DNA of 64,000 nt, from positions 2,046,001 to 2,110,000 of the forward strand of contig NZ_CP082284.1 of the NCBI RefSeq assembly GCF_019880225.1. The letters are read 5' to 3'. Position 1 is the first letter of the stretch. Each line of letters opens with the position of its first letter. This stretch comes from Halobaculum rubrum (GTDB taxonomy: Archaea; Halobacteriota; Halobacteria; Halobacteriales; Haloferacaceae). A program made the translations under genes and the position numbers. Positions 24,131 to 31,629 of the stretch are shown piece after piece. The notes beneath the pieces are model-generated. The model had not been told where the DNA came from. It made no database searches and saw nothing but the letters and a program-made list of their open reading frames with translations.

Positions 24131-24793
24131 ATGAGTGAGGACACGGACACCGCGGCGTCGGAGTCGTCGGCCGAGCAGCCGGTCGTTCTCGTGGTCGAGG
24201 ACGAGCCCGACCTCGCCGACCTGTACGCGGCATGGCTCGGCGGCGACTACGACGTCCGAACGGCGTACGGCGGGGAGGAGGCGCTCGGCGAACTCGGCGA
24301 CGATGTCGACGTGGTCCTTCTCGACCGTCGGATGCCCGGACTGTCGGGCGACGAGGTGCTCGACGAGGTCCGGGCCCGCGGCATCGACGCCCGCGTCGCG
24401 ATGGTCACCGCCGTCGAGCCGGACTTCGACATCATCGAGATGGGGTTCGACGACTACCTCGTCAAGCCGGTCACCCGGGAGTCGCTGCTGGAGACCGTCG
24501 AAGGGTTGTACACCCGATCGTCGTACGACTCGCGGATGCAGGAGTTCTTCGCGGTCTCGTCGAAGATGGCCGTCCTCGAGGCGGAGAAGGGACGCGCCGC
24601 GCTGGAGGAGTCCGACGAGTACGAGTCGCTCGAACGGCGCGCGCGCGAGCTCCGCGAGGGCCTCGACGAGGACGTCTCCGGCTTCGGCGACAGCGACTTC
24701 GAGCGGGCGTTCCGCGACCTCGACGCCGAGGGCGACGACGCGGACGACGACCTGTTCGACGAGGGGTTCGACGACGAGTTCGACGACCTCTGA
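24131..24793 (+). CDS. Response regulator with HalX domain
   Basis: The protein has 220 residues. A receiver domain spans residues 18-130: acidic pocket VVEDEPDLADLY, phospho-acceptor D in VVLLDRRMPG, Thr/Ala at VAMVTAVEPD and Lys in DYLVKPVT. It is followed by the HalX helical domain (about residues 135-185, SRMQEFFAVSSKMAVLEAEK), a haloarchaeal output module of unknown mechanism, and a very acidic C-terminal tail. No partner kinase is adjacent. It probably receives phosphate from one of the many soluble or membrane histidine kinases of the cell. Confidence 0.92.
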   Translation: MSEDTDTAASESSAEQPVVLVVEDEPDLADLYAAWLGGDYDVRTAYGGEEALGELGDDVDVVLLDRRMPGLSGDEVLDEVRARGIDARVAMVTAVEPDFDIIEMGFDDYLVKPVTRESLLETVEGLYTRSSYDSRMQEFFAVSSKMAVLEAEKGRAALEESDEYESLERRARELREGLDEDVSGFGDSDFERAFRDLDAEGDDADDDLFDEGFDDEFDDL

Positions 24794-24879
24794 ACGACGC
24801 CGGGTCGCACGGCTGCGCGCGGTCGCGCCGGCGAGAGGGAGTGACTGCAGTTCTATCGGCACCCCGTGATCGGGACCGA

Positions 24880-26184
24880 CTACGAGAGGAACCGTTCGAG
24901 CCGCGCCATCGCCTCCTTGAGATCGTCCAGTCCGGTCGCGTACGAGATCCGGATGTGCCCTTCGCCGCCCGTCCCGAAGGCGGTGCCGGGGACGGCCGCG
25001 ACGCCTTCGGCCTCCAGTAGTTCGGTCGCGAACGCGCGGGCGTCCCCGTCGGGAGCCACCTCGGCGACCCGCGGGAACGCGTAGAACGCGCCGCCCGGCT
25101 CCGACACCTCGATGCCGAGCTCGCGCAGTCGCGAGACCACGTAGCGTCGCCGCCGGTCGTACTCCCGACGCATCCGCTCGACCTCGTCGTCGCACCGCTC
25201 GATGGCCGCCACGGCGGCGTGTTGCGCGGTCGTCGGCGCCGACAGCATCGCGTACTGGTGGACCTTCGTCATCGCGTCGATCGCCGGCTTCGGCCCCATC
25301 GCGTACCCCAGTCGGAGCCCGGTCATCGCGTACGCCTTCGAGAAACCGTTGATGACGACCGTCCGCTCGCGCATGCCCGTCCGTGTCGCGACCGACTGGT
25401 GGTCGCCATCGTAGGTGAGCGCGGCGTAGATCTCGTCGGCGACGACGAGCAGGTCGTGCTCTCGACAGAACGCGGCGACGGCGTCCATCTCGTCGGCGTC
25501 CATCGTCGCCCCGGTCGGGTTGTTCGGGTAACAGAGCACGAGCACGTCGGCCTCGTCGGCGCCCGCCTCGCGCAGCGCCTCCGGCGTGAGCGCCCAGTCG
25601 TCCTCGTGGCGGGTGTGGACCGGGAGCGGTTCGCCGCCGGCGAAGCGCACGCCCGGTTCGTAGGAGACGTACGTCGGCGTGGGGAGCGCGACGGTGTCGC
25701 CGGGGTTCACGAACGCCCGGAACGCCAGATCGACCGCCTCCGAGGCGCCGGTCGTGACGAGGACCTCCGAGTCCGGGTCGTACGACTGGCCGTACCGGGT
25801 GACGCGCTCGGCGATCGCACGTCGAAGGTCGAGCATCCCCCGGTTGGCGGTGTAGCTGGTGCGGCCGCGCTCCAGGGAGTCGATCGCCGCCGAGCGCGCG
25901 GGCCACGGCGCGGTGAAGTCGGGCTCGCCGACGCCCAGCGAGATCACGTCGTCGCGGTTCTCCGCGACTTCGAAGAACTCGCGGATCCCCGACGGCGGAA
26001 CCGACTCGACGCGGTCGGCGGGCGCGAACCGCGCGGAGTCCTCCTCCCCCTCCTCCGTCCGCGGGGACCCCTCGGCGGTGCCGCCGTCGGTCGCGGGGTG
26101 GTCGCCGGTGCCGGCGCGGTCGCCGTCGCCGACGCCCTCGCCGTTCCCGGCTCGTTCGCCGTTCCCGTTCCCGTTGCCGCTCAT
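24880..26184 (-). CDS. Pyridoxal-phosphate aminotransferase with odd N-terminal extension
   Basis: The protein has 434 residues, class I/II aminotransferase (AspC/AraT-like). The PLP lysine lies in INGFSKAYAMTGLRLGY, with the conserved NNPTG (CYPNNPTGATMD), DEIYAALTY and C-terminal RISYATG Arg. Residues 1-50 are an extra low-complexity segment (SGNGNGNGERAGNGEGVGDG and on), not present in family members, which usually begin at about FAPADRVESVPPSG. ATG 26184 overlaps the stop of the upstream Lrp gene, so the extension is probably translated. Substrate cannot be read from the sequence; aromatic or aspartate-type is likely. Confidence 0.9.
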   Translation of the reverse strand: MSGNGNGNGERAGNGEGVGDGDRAGTGDHPATDGGTAEGSPRTEEGEEDSARFAPADRVESVPPSGIREFFEVAENRDDVISLGVGEPDFTAPWPARSAAIDSLERGRTSYTANRGMLDLRRAIAERVTRYGQSYDPDSEVLVTTGASEAVDLAFRAFVNPGDTVALPTPTYVSYEPGVRFAGGEPLPVHTRHEDDWALTPEALREAGADEADVLVLCYPNNPTGATMDADEMDAVAAFCREHDLLVVADEIYAALTYDGDHQSVATRTGMRERTVVINGFSKAYAMTGLRLGYAMGPKPAIDAMTKVHQYAMLSAPTTAQHAAVAAIERCDDEVERMRREYDRRRRYVVSRLRELGIEVSEPGGAFYAFPRVAEVAPDGDARAFATELLEAEGVAAVPGTAFGTGGEGHIRISYATGLDDLKEAMARLERFLS

Positions 26185-26672
26185 GGCGTCACGGAGAGCC
26201 GGTCGTCGTCGTCGTGGTCGGTGAAGCGGATCCCGCGCTCCTTGAACGTCTCCATCACGTAGTGGGTGACCGTCTTCGTCACCGCCGGCAGCGGCGCCAC
26301 CTCCTCGGAGACGAACCGCGACACGTCGCCCATCGACGAGCCGGAGACGTTGACCGCGAAGTCGTAGTCGCCCGACATCAGGCGCAGCGAATCGACCGCC
26401 GGCGACTCCGCGATCCGGCGGGCGATGTCGTCGTAGTCGGTCTCGCGGTCCAACTCGACGTTCACCTCGACGACGGCGCTGACGCGTTCCTCGTCGACGG
26501 CGTCCCAATCGACGATCGCGGTGTACCCGCGCAGGGCCCCCGACTCCTCCAACTCGGCGAGTCGCTCCTCGACCGCCGCCTCGTCCAGGCCGGTCTGGCG
26601 GGCCAGGTCGGCGGTGGACTCGCGAGCGTCGGCGACGAGCGCGTCTAGCAACGACCGGGTAGCCTCGTCCAT
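26181..26672 (-). CDS. Lrp/AsnC-family regulator
   Basis: The protein has 163 residues: an N-terminal winged helix (residues 1-50, STADLARQTGLDEAAVEERL) and a C-terminal RAM/AsnC ligand-binding domain with the YDFAVNVSG-type signature (LMSGDYDFAVNV). Proteins of this family sense amino acids and control their metabolism. Its stop overlaps the start of the aminotransferase gene by four bases, so the two form an operon and the regulator probably controls it in response to the amino acid the enzyme handles. Confidence 0.92.
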   Translation of the reverse strand: MDEATRSLLDALVADARESTADLARQTGLDEAAVEERLAELEESGALRGYTAIVDWDAVDEERVSAVVEVNVELDRETDYDDIARRIAESPAVDSLRLMSGDYDFAVNVSGSSMGDVSRFVSEEVAPLPAVTKTVTHYVMETFKERGIRFTDHDDDDRLSVTP

Positions 26673-26821
26673 ACGTGTCGACTCGTTCGCCCGGGCAAAG
26701 CGGTTTCGCCCGGCGCGATATCAGCGAACACGGTTCACGGGCGCGGGGGCGGCGCCGTGGCCGCGACGGGGAGGCGGCGCGATTCGGATCCCTGAAGCCC
26801 CGGAGAGCCACACGGGCGAGT

Positions 26822-27247
26822 ATGAACTACATCGCCTGGTCGGTGCTGGCGCTGGCGGCGTACTCGTTCGTCGCGCCGCTGATGCGGCTGGCGACCGCCG
26901 GCGAGGGGGCGATCCCGAGCACGGTCGCCGCGTTCGTCGCCAACTCGGTGCTCGTCGTCGCGACGCTCGCCGTCATCGGCTTCACCGGAGACGGCGTCGT
27001 CGAGCATCTCGCGGACCCGCGCATGCGCTACGTGCTCGCGGCGGGCGCGTGCCTCGCGGTCGGGATCCTCGCGTACTACCGCGCGCTGGCGGTCGGCCGC
27101 GTGTCGATCGTCGCCCCGATCTTCGCCATGTTCTTCGTCGTCTCCTCGGCGGTCGGCGTCGTGCTCCTCGACGAACCTGTCACCGCTCGGAAACTCCTCG
27201 GCGTCGGCTTCGCGGTCGTCGCCGTCGTCCTCGTCGCCGGCGAGTAA
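26822..27247 (+). CDS. EamA-type small transporter
   Basis: The protein has 141 residues with about five hydrophobic helices: WSVLALAAYSFVAPLMRLAT at the start and the EamA-like half repeat near the end (VSIVAPIFAMFFVVSSAVGV, then LDEPVTARKLLGVGFAVVAV). It is half the length of ten-helix EamA exporters, like the small four- to five-helix members that act as dimers. It starts with ATG 26822, divergent from the Lrp gene. Substrate unknown. Confidence 0.82.
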   Translation: MNYIAWSVLALAAYSFVAPLMRLATAGEGAIPSTVAAFVANSVLVVATLAVIGFTGDGVVEHLADPRMRYVLAAGACLAVGILAYYRALAVGRVSIVAPIFAMFFVVSSAVGVVLLDEPVTARKLLGVGFAVVAVVLVAGE

Positions 27248-27364
27248 CTCTCGGCGCGGGTCGGGGGGACCCATTCACGCCGACTCCGCTTTCGCGGCCG
27301 CTGTGGCCTCCGCAGCCGTCGCGGCCGCGAACGTTTATCGGCGATAGCGACGCAGACACCCCGA

Positions 27365-27778
27365 ATGTCCAGCTCGAAACCGAACACGGGACGGACGGCC
27401 GGGCGGGGGACGCGAACGCGATCGACTCGGCGTCGAGGCGTTCCTCGATCCGCTCGCGCCTCCGACCGACCCCCCGACACGCGCCGAGGAGCGCGGGGCG
27501 CCGGCGGCGACGCCCGGTCTGTCGCCGCTGCGGTCGCTGCTGCCGCGGTCGTCGCCGCCGCGGCCGCCGTCGCACTCGCCGCGGTGGTGGTCGCCGTCGG
27601 CGCCGACGCGACCGTCGCCGCGTTCGCCCCGACGACGCTGGGATCGCTCGGCATCCGGGACGGACTCGAACAGGTCGCCGCGGCGGGGACGGCGACGGCC
27701 GCCGCGAGCGCGGTCGTCGCGGTCACGGTCGCCACGTACGGCGTCGCCCTCGCGCTCGTGCGGGTCGCCGCCGCGTAG
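27365..27778 (+). CDS. Hypothetical membrane protein with basic N-terminus
   Basis: The protein has 137 residues. The first 50 are Arg/Ser/Gly-rich and presumably disordered. Two hydrophobic, alanine-rich segments follow at about residues 52-78 (AAAVAAAAVVAAAAAVALAA onward) and 108-135 (ATAAASAVVAVTVATYGVAL). A TTTATCGG element lies 22-29 bases before ATG 27365, which supports expression, but the composition is biased and the reading frame could be fortuitous. Family not recognised. Confidence 0.5.
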   Translation: MSSSKPNTGRTAGRGTRTRSTRRRGVPRSARASDRPPDTRRGARGAGGDARSVAAAVAAAAVVAAAAAVALAAVVVAVGADATVAAFAPTTLGSLGIRDGLEQVAAAGTATAAASAVVAVTVATYGVALALVRVAAA

Positions 27779-27820
27779 CCTTTCAGCGGTCTTTTGTACG
27801 GCCGTGCCGAACCTCGTTCC

Positions 27821-28027
27821 ATGACCGAGTTCGAGAAGGACGACAGCGTCGTGCTGCACGACGAGCACAGCGAGTTCGACGGCGAGACCGGCACCGTGAC
27901 CCAGGTGATGGAGACGATGTTCGGCGACGCCACCTACACGATCAGCTTCGAGGATGGCCAAGAGCAGGGCGTCCCCGCCGACGCGCTGGAGTCCGCCGAC
28001 GGCGACGCGGACGACGACGAGGAGTAA
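27821..28027 (+). CDS. Small SH3-like (DUF1918/KOW-type) protein
   Basis: The protein has 68 residues, very acidic. The pattern VVLHDEHSEFDGETGTVTQV, then TYTISFEDGQEQGVPADALE, is a small beta-barrel (SH3/KOW-like) as in DUF1918 proteins, ending in an Asp/Glu tail. ATG 27821 is preceded by TTTTGTAC about 26-30 bases upstream. It is probably a nucleic-acid- or ribosome-associated protein by fold; function unknown. Confidence 0.75.
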   Translation: MTEFEKDDSVVLHDEHSEFDGETGTVTQVMETMFGDATYTISFEDGQEQGVPADALESADGDADDDEE

Positions 28028-28094
28028 TCGACGCCGTCCGCGGTCGCGTTCTCGCCGACCGTGCGGGGACCCGTGCCCGTCGCCGGAGTCCAAC

Positions 28095-28102
28095 GCTTTT
28101 CA
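28095..28102 (+). promoter_or_regulatory. TATA element of the RNA-binding protein gene
   Basis: GCTTTTCA lies 23-30 bases before ATG 28125; leaderless arrangement. Confidence 0.45.
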
Positions 28103-28124
28103 CTCCCACCCACGTACCGGAAGT

Positions 28125-28604
28125 ATGAGCTCCGTTCCCTTCCACTACGTCGATCTGCGGGCCTTCTGCTACGCCACGGAGGACGAGCGGCGCGTCGAGG
28201 ACGCGCTGCGGACGTTCCTCCCCGCGGAGTTCGAGATCGAGCGCGTCGTCAACACCGGCCACCACGGCGACCGCATCGTCGTGCTCTCGGCGCGCGTCGA
28301 GCGCGCCGACGACGTGCGCCACGTGCTCTCGCGGATATCCGATCTGGCGGAATGGGACCGCGTCCTCGCCGAACTCGACGAGCGCGTCGACGACAACAAC
28401 TCGCTGTTCCTCCGGCTCGACAAACAGGCCGCGTTCAAGGGCCGCGCGGAACTCGGGGCGGGAATCACCTTCCGCGCGAAGGTGGAGGCGTACCCCGCCA
28501 AACACGAGACGGCCGTGGAGAACGCCCGCGAGACGTTCGAGGAACTGGCCGAGGCGGCCGAGGAGGCGGACGACGCGGGCGGCTCCGGCGGCGAGGCGGC
28601 CTGA
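28125..28604 (+). CDS. RNA-binding protein of the exosome-associated family (COG1325)
   Basis: The protein has 159 residues. It begins FHYVDLRAFCYATEDERRVE and continues with HGDRIVVLSARVERADDVRH and NSLFLRLDKQAAFKGRAEL, the conserved core of an archaeal family with a dsRBD-like fold. The family is often found with exosome or ribosomal genes and is annotated as 'RNA-binding domain, exosome subunit'. The C-terminal 30 residues are an acidic/Gly tail. Role in RNA processing is inferred from the family. Confidence 0.85.
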   Translation: MSSVPFHYVDLRAFCYATEDERRVEDALRTFLPAEFEIERVVNTGHHGDRIVVLSARVERADDVRHVLSRISDLAEWDRVLAELDERVDDNNSLFLRLDKQAAFKGRAELGAGITFRAKVEAYPAKHETAVENARETFEELAEAAEEADDAGGSGGEAA

Positions 28605-28646
28605 GTAGTTACGATCCGGAACGCCGATCGCACGTTGCTCGTCCGC

Positions 28647-29207
28647 TCAGGGCCACTTGATCGAGCAGCCGCGGCTCGGCCCCGGATCGAGGGTCACGTC
28701 CTCGCCGGCGAGCACGGCGTCGATCGCGTCCTCGATGTAGTACTCGGTCGCCTCGTCGTCGGGGTTGAGCGCGTCGTCGAGGCGGCCGTGGTACGCGAGG
28801 GTGAACTCGCCGTCGCCCTCGGTTCGCAGCAGGAAGGGATCCGGCGTGCACACCGCGCCGTACGCCTTGGCCACCTCCGCGGTCTCGTCGCGGAGGTACG
28901 CGTCGTAGGCGACCTCGCCCGACTCGACGTACTCCCGCATCTTCTCGAGAGAGTCCTCTGGGTACTCCGTGTCGTCGTTGGGGTTGATCCCGACGACCGC
29001 GCAGTCGTCGTACTCGGCGGCGATGCGGTTCAACAGTGGGAACTTCGCCTGCGCGTACGGGCAGTGGTTGCAGGTGAACACGACCAGCACCGCGGCGTCG
29101 TCGGCGAAGTCGGCGAGCGCGTGGGTGTCGCCGCCGACGTCGGGGAGTTCGAAGTCCGGTGCGGCGTCGCCGCGCGCGAGGTCGGAGTCGGAGTCCGTCT
29201 GGACCAT
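28647..29207 (-). CDS. Thioredoxin-like peroxiredoxin-family protein
   Basis: The protein has 186 residues. An AhpC/TSA-type thioredoxin fold has APDFELPDVGGD at the start, the redox motif TCNHCPYAQ (CxxC) near residues 45-53, and a later TPDPFLLRTEGDGEF strand. The form with N-H-C-P and an extra helix occurs widely as 'thioredoxin family protein' in haloarchaea and bacteria. It probably acts as a cytoplasmic thiol-disulfide or peroxide-reducing enzyme; there is no signal peptide. It is convergent with the preceding RNA-binding gene. Confidence 0.88.
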   Translation of the reverse strand: MVQTDSDSDLARGDAAPDFELPDVGGDTHALADFADDAAVLVVFTCNHCPYAQAKFPLLNRIAAEYDDCAVVGINPNDDTEYPEDSLEKMREYVESGEVAYDAYLRDETAEVAKAYGAVCTPDPFLLRTEGDGEFTLAYHGRLDDALNPDDEATEYYIEDAIDAVLAGEDVTLDPGPSRGCSIKWP

Positions 29208-29295
29208 ACGTAATTGTTCATGTGGACCGGAGAAAGTCGTTGGGTCGGCGGGTGGGTGGTGGTCGTGGGAGGCGTGGCCGGCGAAGCTATTTGTC

Positions 29296-29321
29296 TCTGA
29301 ATTCACTATAAATTCACAGAG
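29296..29321 (+). promoter_or_regulatory. Operator-like dyad before the toxin-antitoxin genes
   Basis: CTCTGAATTCACTATA is followed by AATTCACAGAG: two near-complementary arms with a perfect TGAATTCA inside the first, lying between a TATA-like CTATTTG (29288-29294) and ATG 29322. This is where an antitoxin would bind to repress its own operon. Confidence 0.5.
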
Positions 29322-29519
29322 ATGAGCAGGACGTCCATCCCGATCGACTCGGCGACGAAGGACCGTCTCTCCGATCTGAAGCGGGACGACGAGACGTGGG
29401 ACGAGTTCTTGATCCGGATCACCAGCGACGAGCAGCCGATCGAGTTCGGCGCGTGGTCCGACGACGAGGCCGACGAGGCCATGCAGCGGCTCCGCGAGGG
29501 ACGGGAGCGCCCTGAGTAA
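29322..29519 (+). CDS. vapB: VapB-type antitoxin (DUF7557-like)
   Basis: The protein has 65 residues. A short strand (RTSIPIDSATKDRLSDLK) followed by a helix is typical of ribbon-helix-helix or DUF7557-type antitoxins, with a tail rich in Glu and Arg that would wrap the toxin. Its last base overlaps the ATG of the PIN toxin gene, the usual coupling. It should bind the upstream dyad and neutralise VapC. Confidence 0.85.
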   Translation: MSRTSIPIDSATKDRLSDLKRDDETWDEFLIRITSDEQPIEFGAWSDDEADEAMQRLREGRERPE

Positions 29520-29908
29520 TGGTGTTTCTCGACTCCTCAACGATCATCCAGTATCTCCGCGGGGACGAGACCGTCCGCGACTACATCGACAGCCGCGAGC
29601 CGTGGTGGACCTCCACGATCTGCGTGTACGAGGTGATCAACGGTCGACTCGGACGAGGGAACACCGACGTGATGGGGGTGCGCGAGGAGTTCGGTGGCGT
29701 GCAGGCGGTCGAGCTCAACGAGTCGATCGCTCTCGAAGCAGGCAGACTTCAGGACGAACTGGTCTCCGACGGATCCAGACTCGCGACCGCCGACGTCCTC
29801 GTCGCCGCGACCGCTCGAACGACCGGCGACGAACTCGTCGTCGCCGATTCCGACTTCCAGACCGACCCGCTTCAGGACGTGATGACTGTCACGAACCTCC
29901 GAGACTGA
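29519..29908 (+). CDS. vapC: VapC-type PIN-domain ribonuclease toxin
   Basis: The protein has 129 residues. PIN-domain acids are all present: D5 (FLDSSTII), E38 (VYEVING), D92 (ATADVLVAATA) and D110/D112 (VADSDF). Such toxins cleave tRNA or rRNA when released from the antitoxin. It is translated from an ATG overlapping the vapB stop by one base. Because all catalytic residues are intact, the module is probably active. It lies in an intergenic setting with an AT-richer promoter, typical of mobile TA modules. Confidence 0.92.
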   Translation: MVFLDSSTIIQYLRGDETVRDYIDSREPWWTSTICVYEVINGRLGRGNTDVMGVREEFGGVQAVELNESIALEAGRLQDELVSDGSRLATADVLVAATARTTGDELVVADSDFQTDPLQDVMTVTNLRD

Positions 29909-29953
29909 CCCACTCGAACACCGCACTCTGCGGTCGGATCCGTCGGATCGCAC

Positions 29954-30283
29954 TTAGAATAGAGTCCGTAGTTTAGTCCGGATTTTCCCAAGGAATCCAC
30001 TCTGATTCTCCACAGCTTCACCCGCCGAATCTGGTTCCTCGTCGGTCTTGATCGAGCCGTCCAAAGCGACATCGGGAGAACTGGAATCCGAGAAGTCAGT
30101 ATCGCCTGAGCCACCCGTCGAACCGATCGAGTCGGGATCCATCGCCTCGGGTGAATCGATGCCTTCGGATCGTTCTCCGAGTTCTTCAGAGGAGAGTGGG
30201 GACAAAACGCTGTGCCCACAACTCCGGCATCGACCGACGTTGTTGTTGTGGGCTGTCCGGCACCTCGTGCATTCCCACGGCAT
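29954..30283 (-). CDS. Zinc-ribbon protein with disordered linker
   Basis: The protein has 109 residues. It starts with a zinc ribbon (WECTRCRTAHNNNVGRCRSC, residues 3-22), continues as an acidic Ser/Asp/Gly-rich linker and ends in a basic amphipathic helix (GFLGKIRTKLRTLF) that could bind membrane or RNA. The base composition is less GC-rich than its neighbours. Such ribbon-plus-helix proteins occur in haloarchaea without known function. Confidence 0.72.
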   Translation of the reverse strand: MPWECTRCRTAHNNNVGRCRSCGHSVLSPLSSEELGERSEGIDSPEAMDPDSIGSTGGSGDTDFSDSSSPDVALDGSIKTDEEPDSAGEAVENQSGFLGKIRTKLRTLF

Positions 30284-30387
30284 TTTTATTGTCTATCTGA
30301 AACGCATCTGTTGGTTCCGGTGGTGGTCTTCGATTTTACAGAGAGAAGGCCTGTAAAACTGAAACGTCGCTACGAACTCGATCCTCC

Positions 30388-31467
30388 TCAATCCGCCGCC
30401 GACGGCGCCGTGTGGAACGGCTGCGCGGCGATCGACTCCCGCAGGCGCGGCAGCGCGTCGCGTCCGTGCTCGTGGGCCGCCGTCACCACGGCGAACACCT
30501 CCTCGCGGCTCACCTTCACGCCCTCGCCGGTGACGGCGCGCTCGGGATGCTCGGACAGTTCCCGAAGCGTCCCGACCGCAAGCAGGTACGGGATCGTCCA
30601 CGCGGCGAGGGTGTTGCCCTCGACCAGCGGGACGTGTTCGAGGTACGTCTGCGCGCCGTCGAGGAAGCCGCGGGCGTACTCCGTCGTGCGCGAGACGACG
30701 CTGGCGGTGCCCTCGCGGTGCTCGGGCGCGACGACCTCCTCTTGGGGAACGCCCTCGTCCTCGAGCCACTCGGCCGGGAGATAGACGTTGTTCTCCTCGG
30801 TGTAGTCGTCGTGGACGTCCTTCGCGACGTTCACGAGCTGCAGCAGGAGACCGAACTCCTCGGCGACCTCGTACAGCCGGTCGGCACGCTCGTCGTCGAC
30901 GGTGCCCAGCGCCGTGACGAGGTTCGTGATGAGGGTGCCGACCGTGCCGGCGACGTAGTAGCAGTACTCCTCCAGTTCCCTCCGGGTCTCGATGCGGAGG
31001 CCGCCCTCGTCGGCGTAGCGCTCGACGAAGTCGGCCATTCCGGTGGCCATCTCCCGGGCGGGCGGGACGACGGCGCGGCGGACCTCCGGCGGGAGTCCCT
31101 CGAAGGTGGCGAACACGCGTTCGACCGCCGCGACGACCTCCCAGTCGGCCGAGCGCTCGTCCGCCGGCGGGAGGTGAGGGCCGACCGAGGCGCGGAAGTC
31201 GCCGGCGTCGGTGTCGTCGTCGGGGTCGAGGGCCGCGTCGAACTCCCGCAGGAGCGCGGCCTGTTCGTCGGGGGCGATGTGGTCGGCGTCCTCGACGGTG
31301 TCGGCGATCCGGCAGACGAGATAGCCGAGACAGATGTACGACGACATCGGCTCGTCGAGGGTGTCGACAGTCAGCGCGAAGGTGCGCGACACTCCCTGCA
31401 CGGCCTCGTGGCACCACGCGAGGTCGGCGTCGGGGTGGGTCGCGGCGGGGCGATCGGCGTCGGGCAT
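30388..31467 (-). CDS. Squalene/phytoene synthase family protein (probable squalene synthase)
   Basis: The protein has 359 residues of the trans-isoprenyl diphosphate head-to-head family. Both Asp-rich motifs are present, DTVED (near residue 55) and DVHDD (near 220), with the FALTVDTLDEPMSSYICLGY start and YCYYVAGTVGTLITNL helix. It joins two farnesyl- or geranylgeranyl-diphosphates in the membrane-lipid/carotenoid pathway. The DTVED form and extra C-terminal length favour squalene synthase over CrtB. ATG 31467 has a TATA element at leaderless distance. Confidence 0.9.
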   Translation of the reverse strand: MPDADRPAATHPDADLAWCHEAVQGVSRTFALTVDTLDEPMSSYICLGYLVCRIADTVEDADHIAPDEQAALLREFDAALDPDDDTDAGDFRASVGPHLPPADERSADWEVVAAVERVFATFEGLPPEVRRAVVPPAREMATGMADFVERYADEGGLRIETRRELEEYCYYVAGTVGTLITNLVTALGTVDDERADRLYEVAEEFGLLLQLVNVAKDVHDDYTEENNVYLPAEWLEDEGVPQEEVVAPEHREGTASVVSRTTEYARGFLDGAQTYLEHVPLVEGNTLAAWTIPYLLAVGTLRELSEHPERAVTGEGVKVSREEVFAVVTAAHEHGRDALPRLRESIAAQPFHTAPSAAD

Positions 31468-31493
31468 TCAGTTGGAGTGGCCTAGGGTAGGAG

Positions 31494-31502
31494 GGTTAAA
31501 AA
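31494..31502 (-). promoter_or_regulatory. TATA element of the squalene synthase gene
   Basis: TTTTTAACC on the minus strand lies 27-35 bases before ATG 31467. Confidence 0.6.
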
Positions 31503-31629
31503 GTACTGTGTGGTACGTGTCGCGGTCGCGCCGCGCCTGTGGCCCCGAGTTGTGTCGCCGAGCGCGATCGATCCCGTCGCCGCCGGCGACACTGCAAAGA
31601 TTGAAGCCGCACAACTCACAGGAACGACC

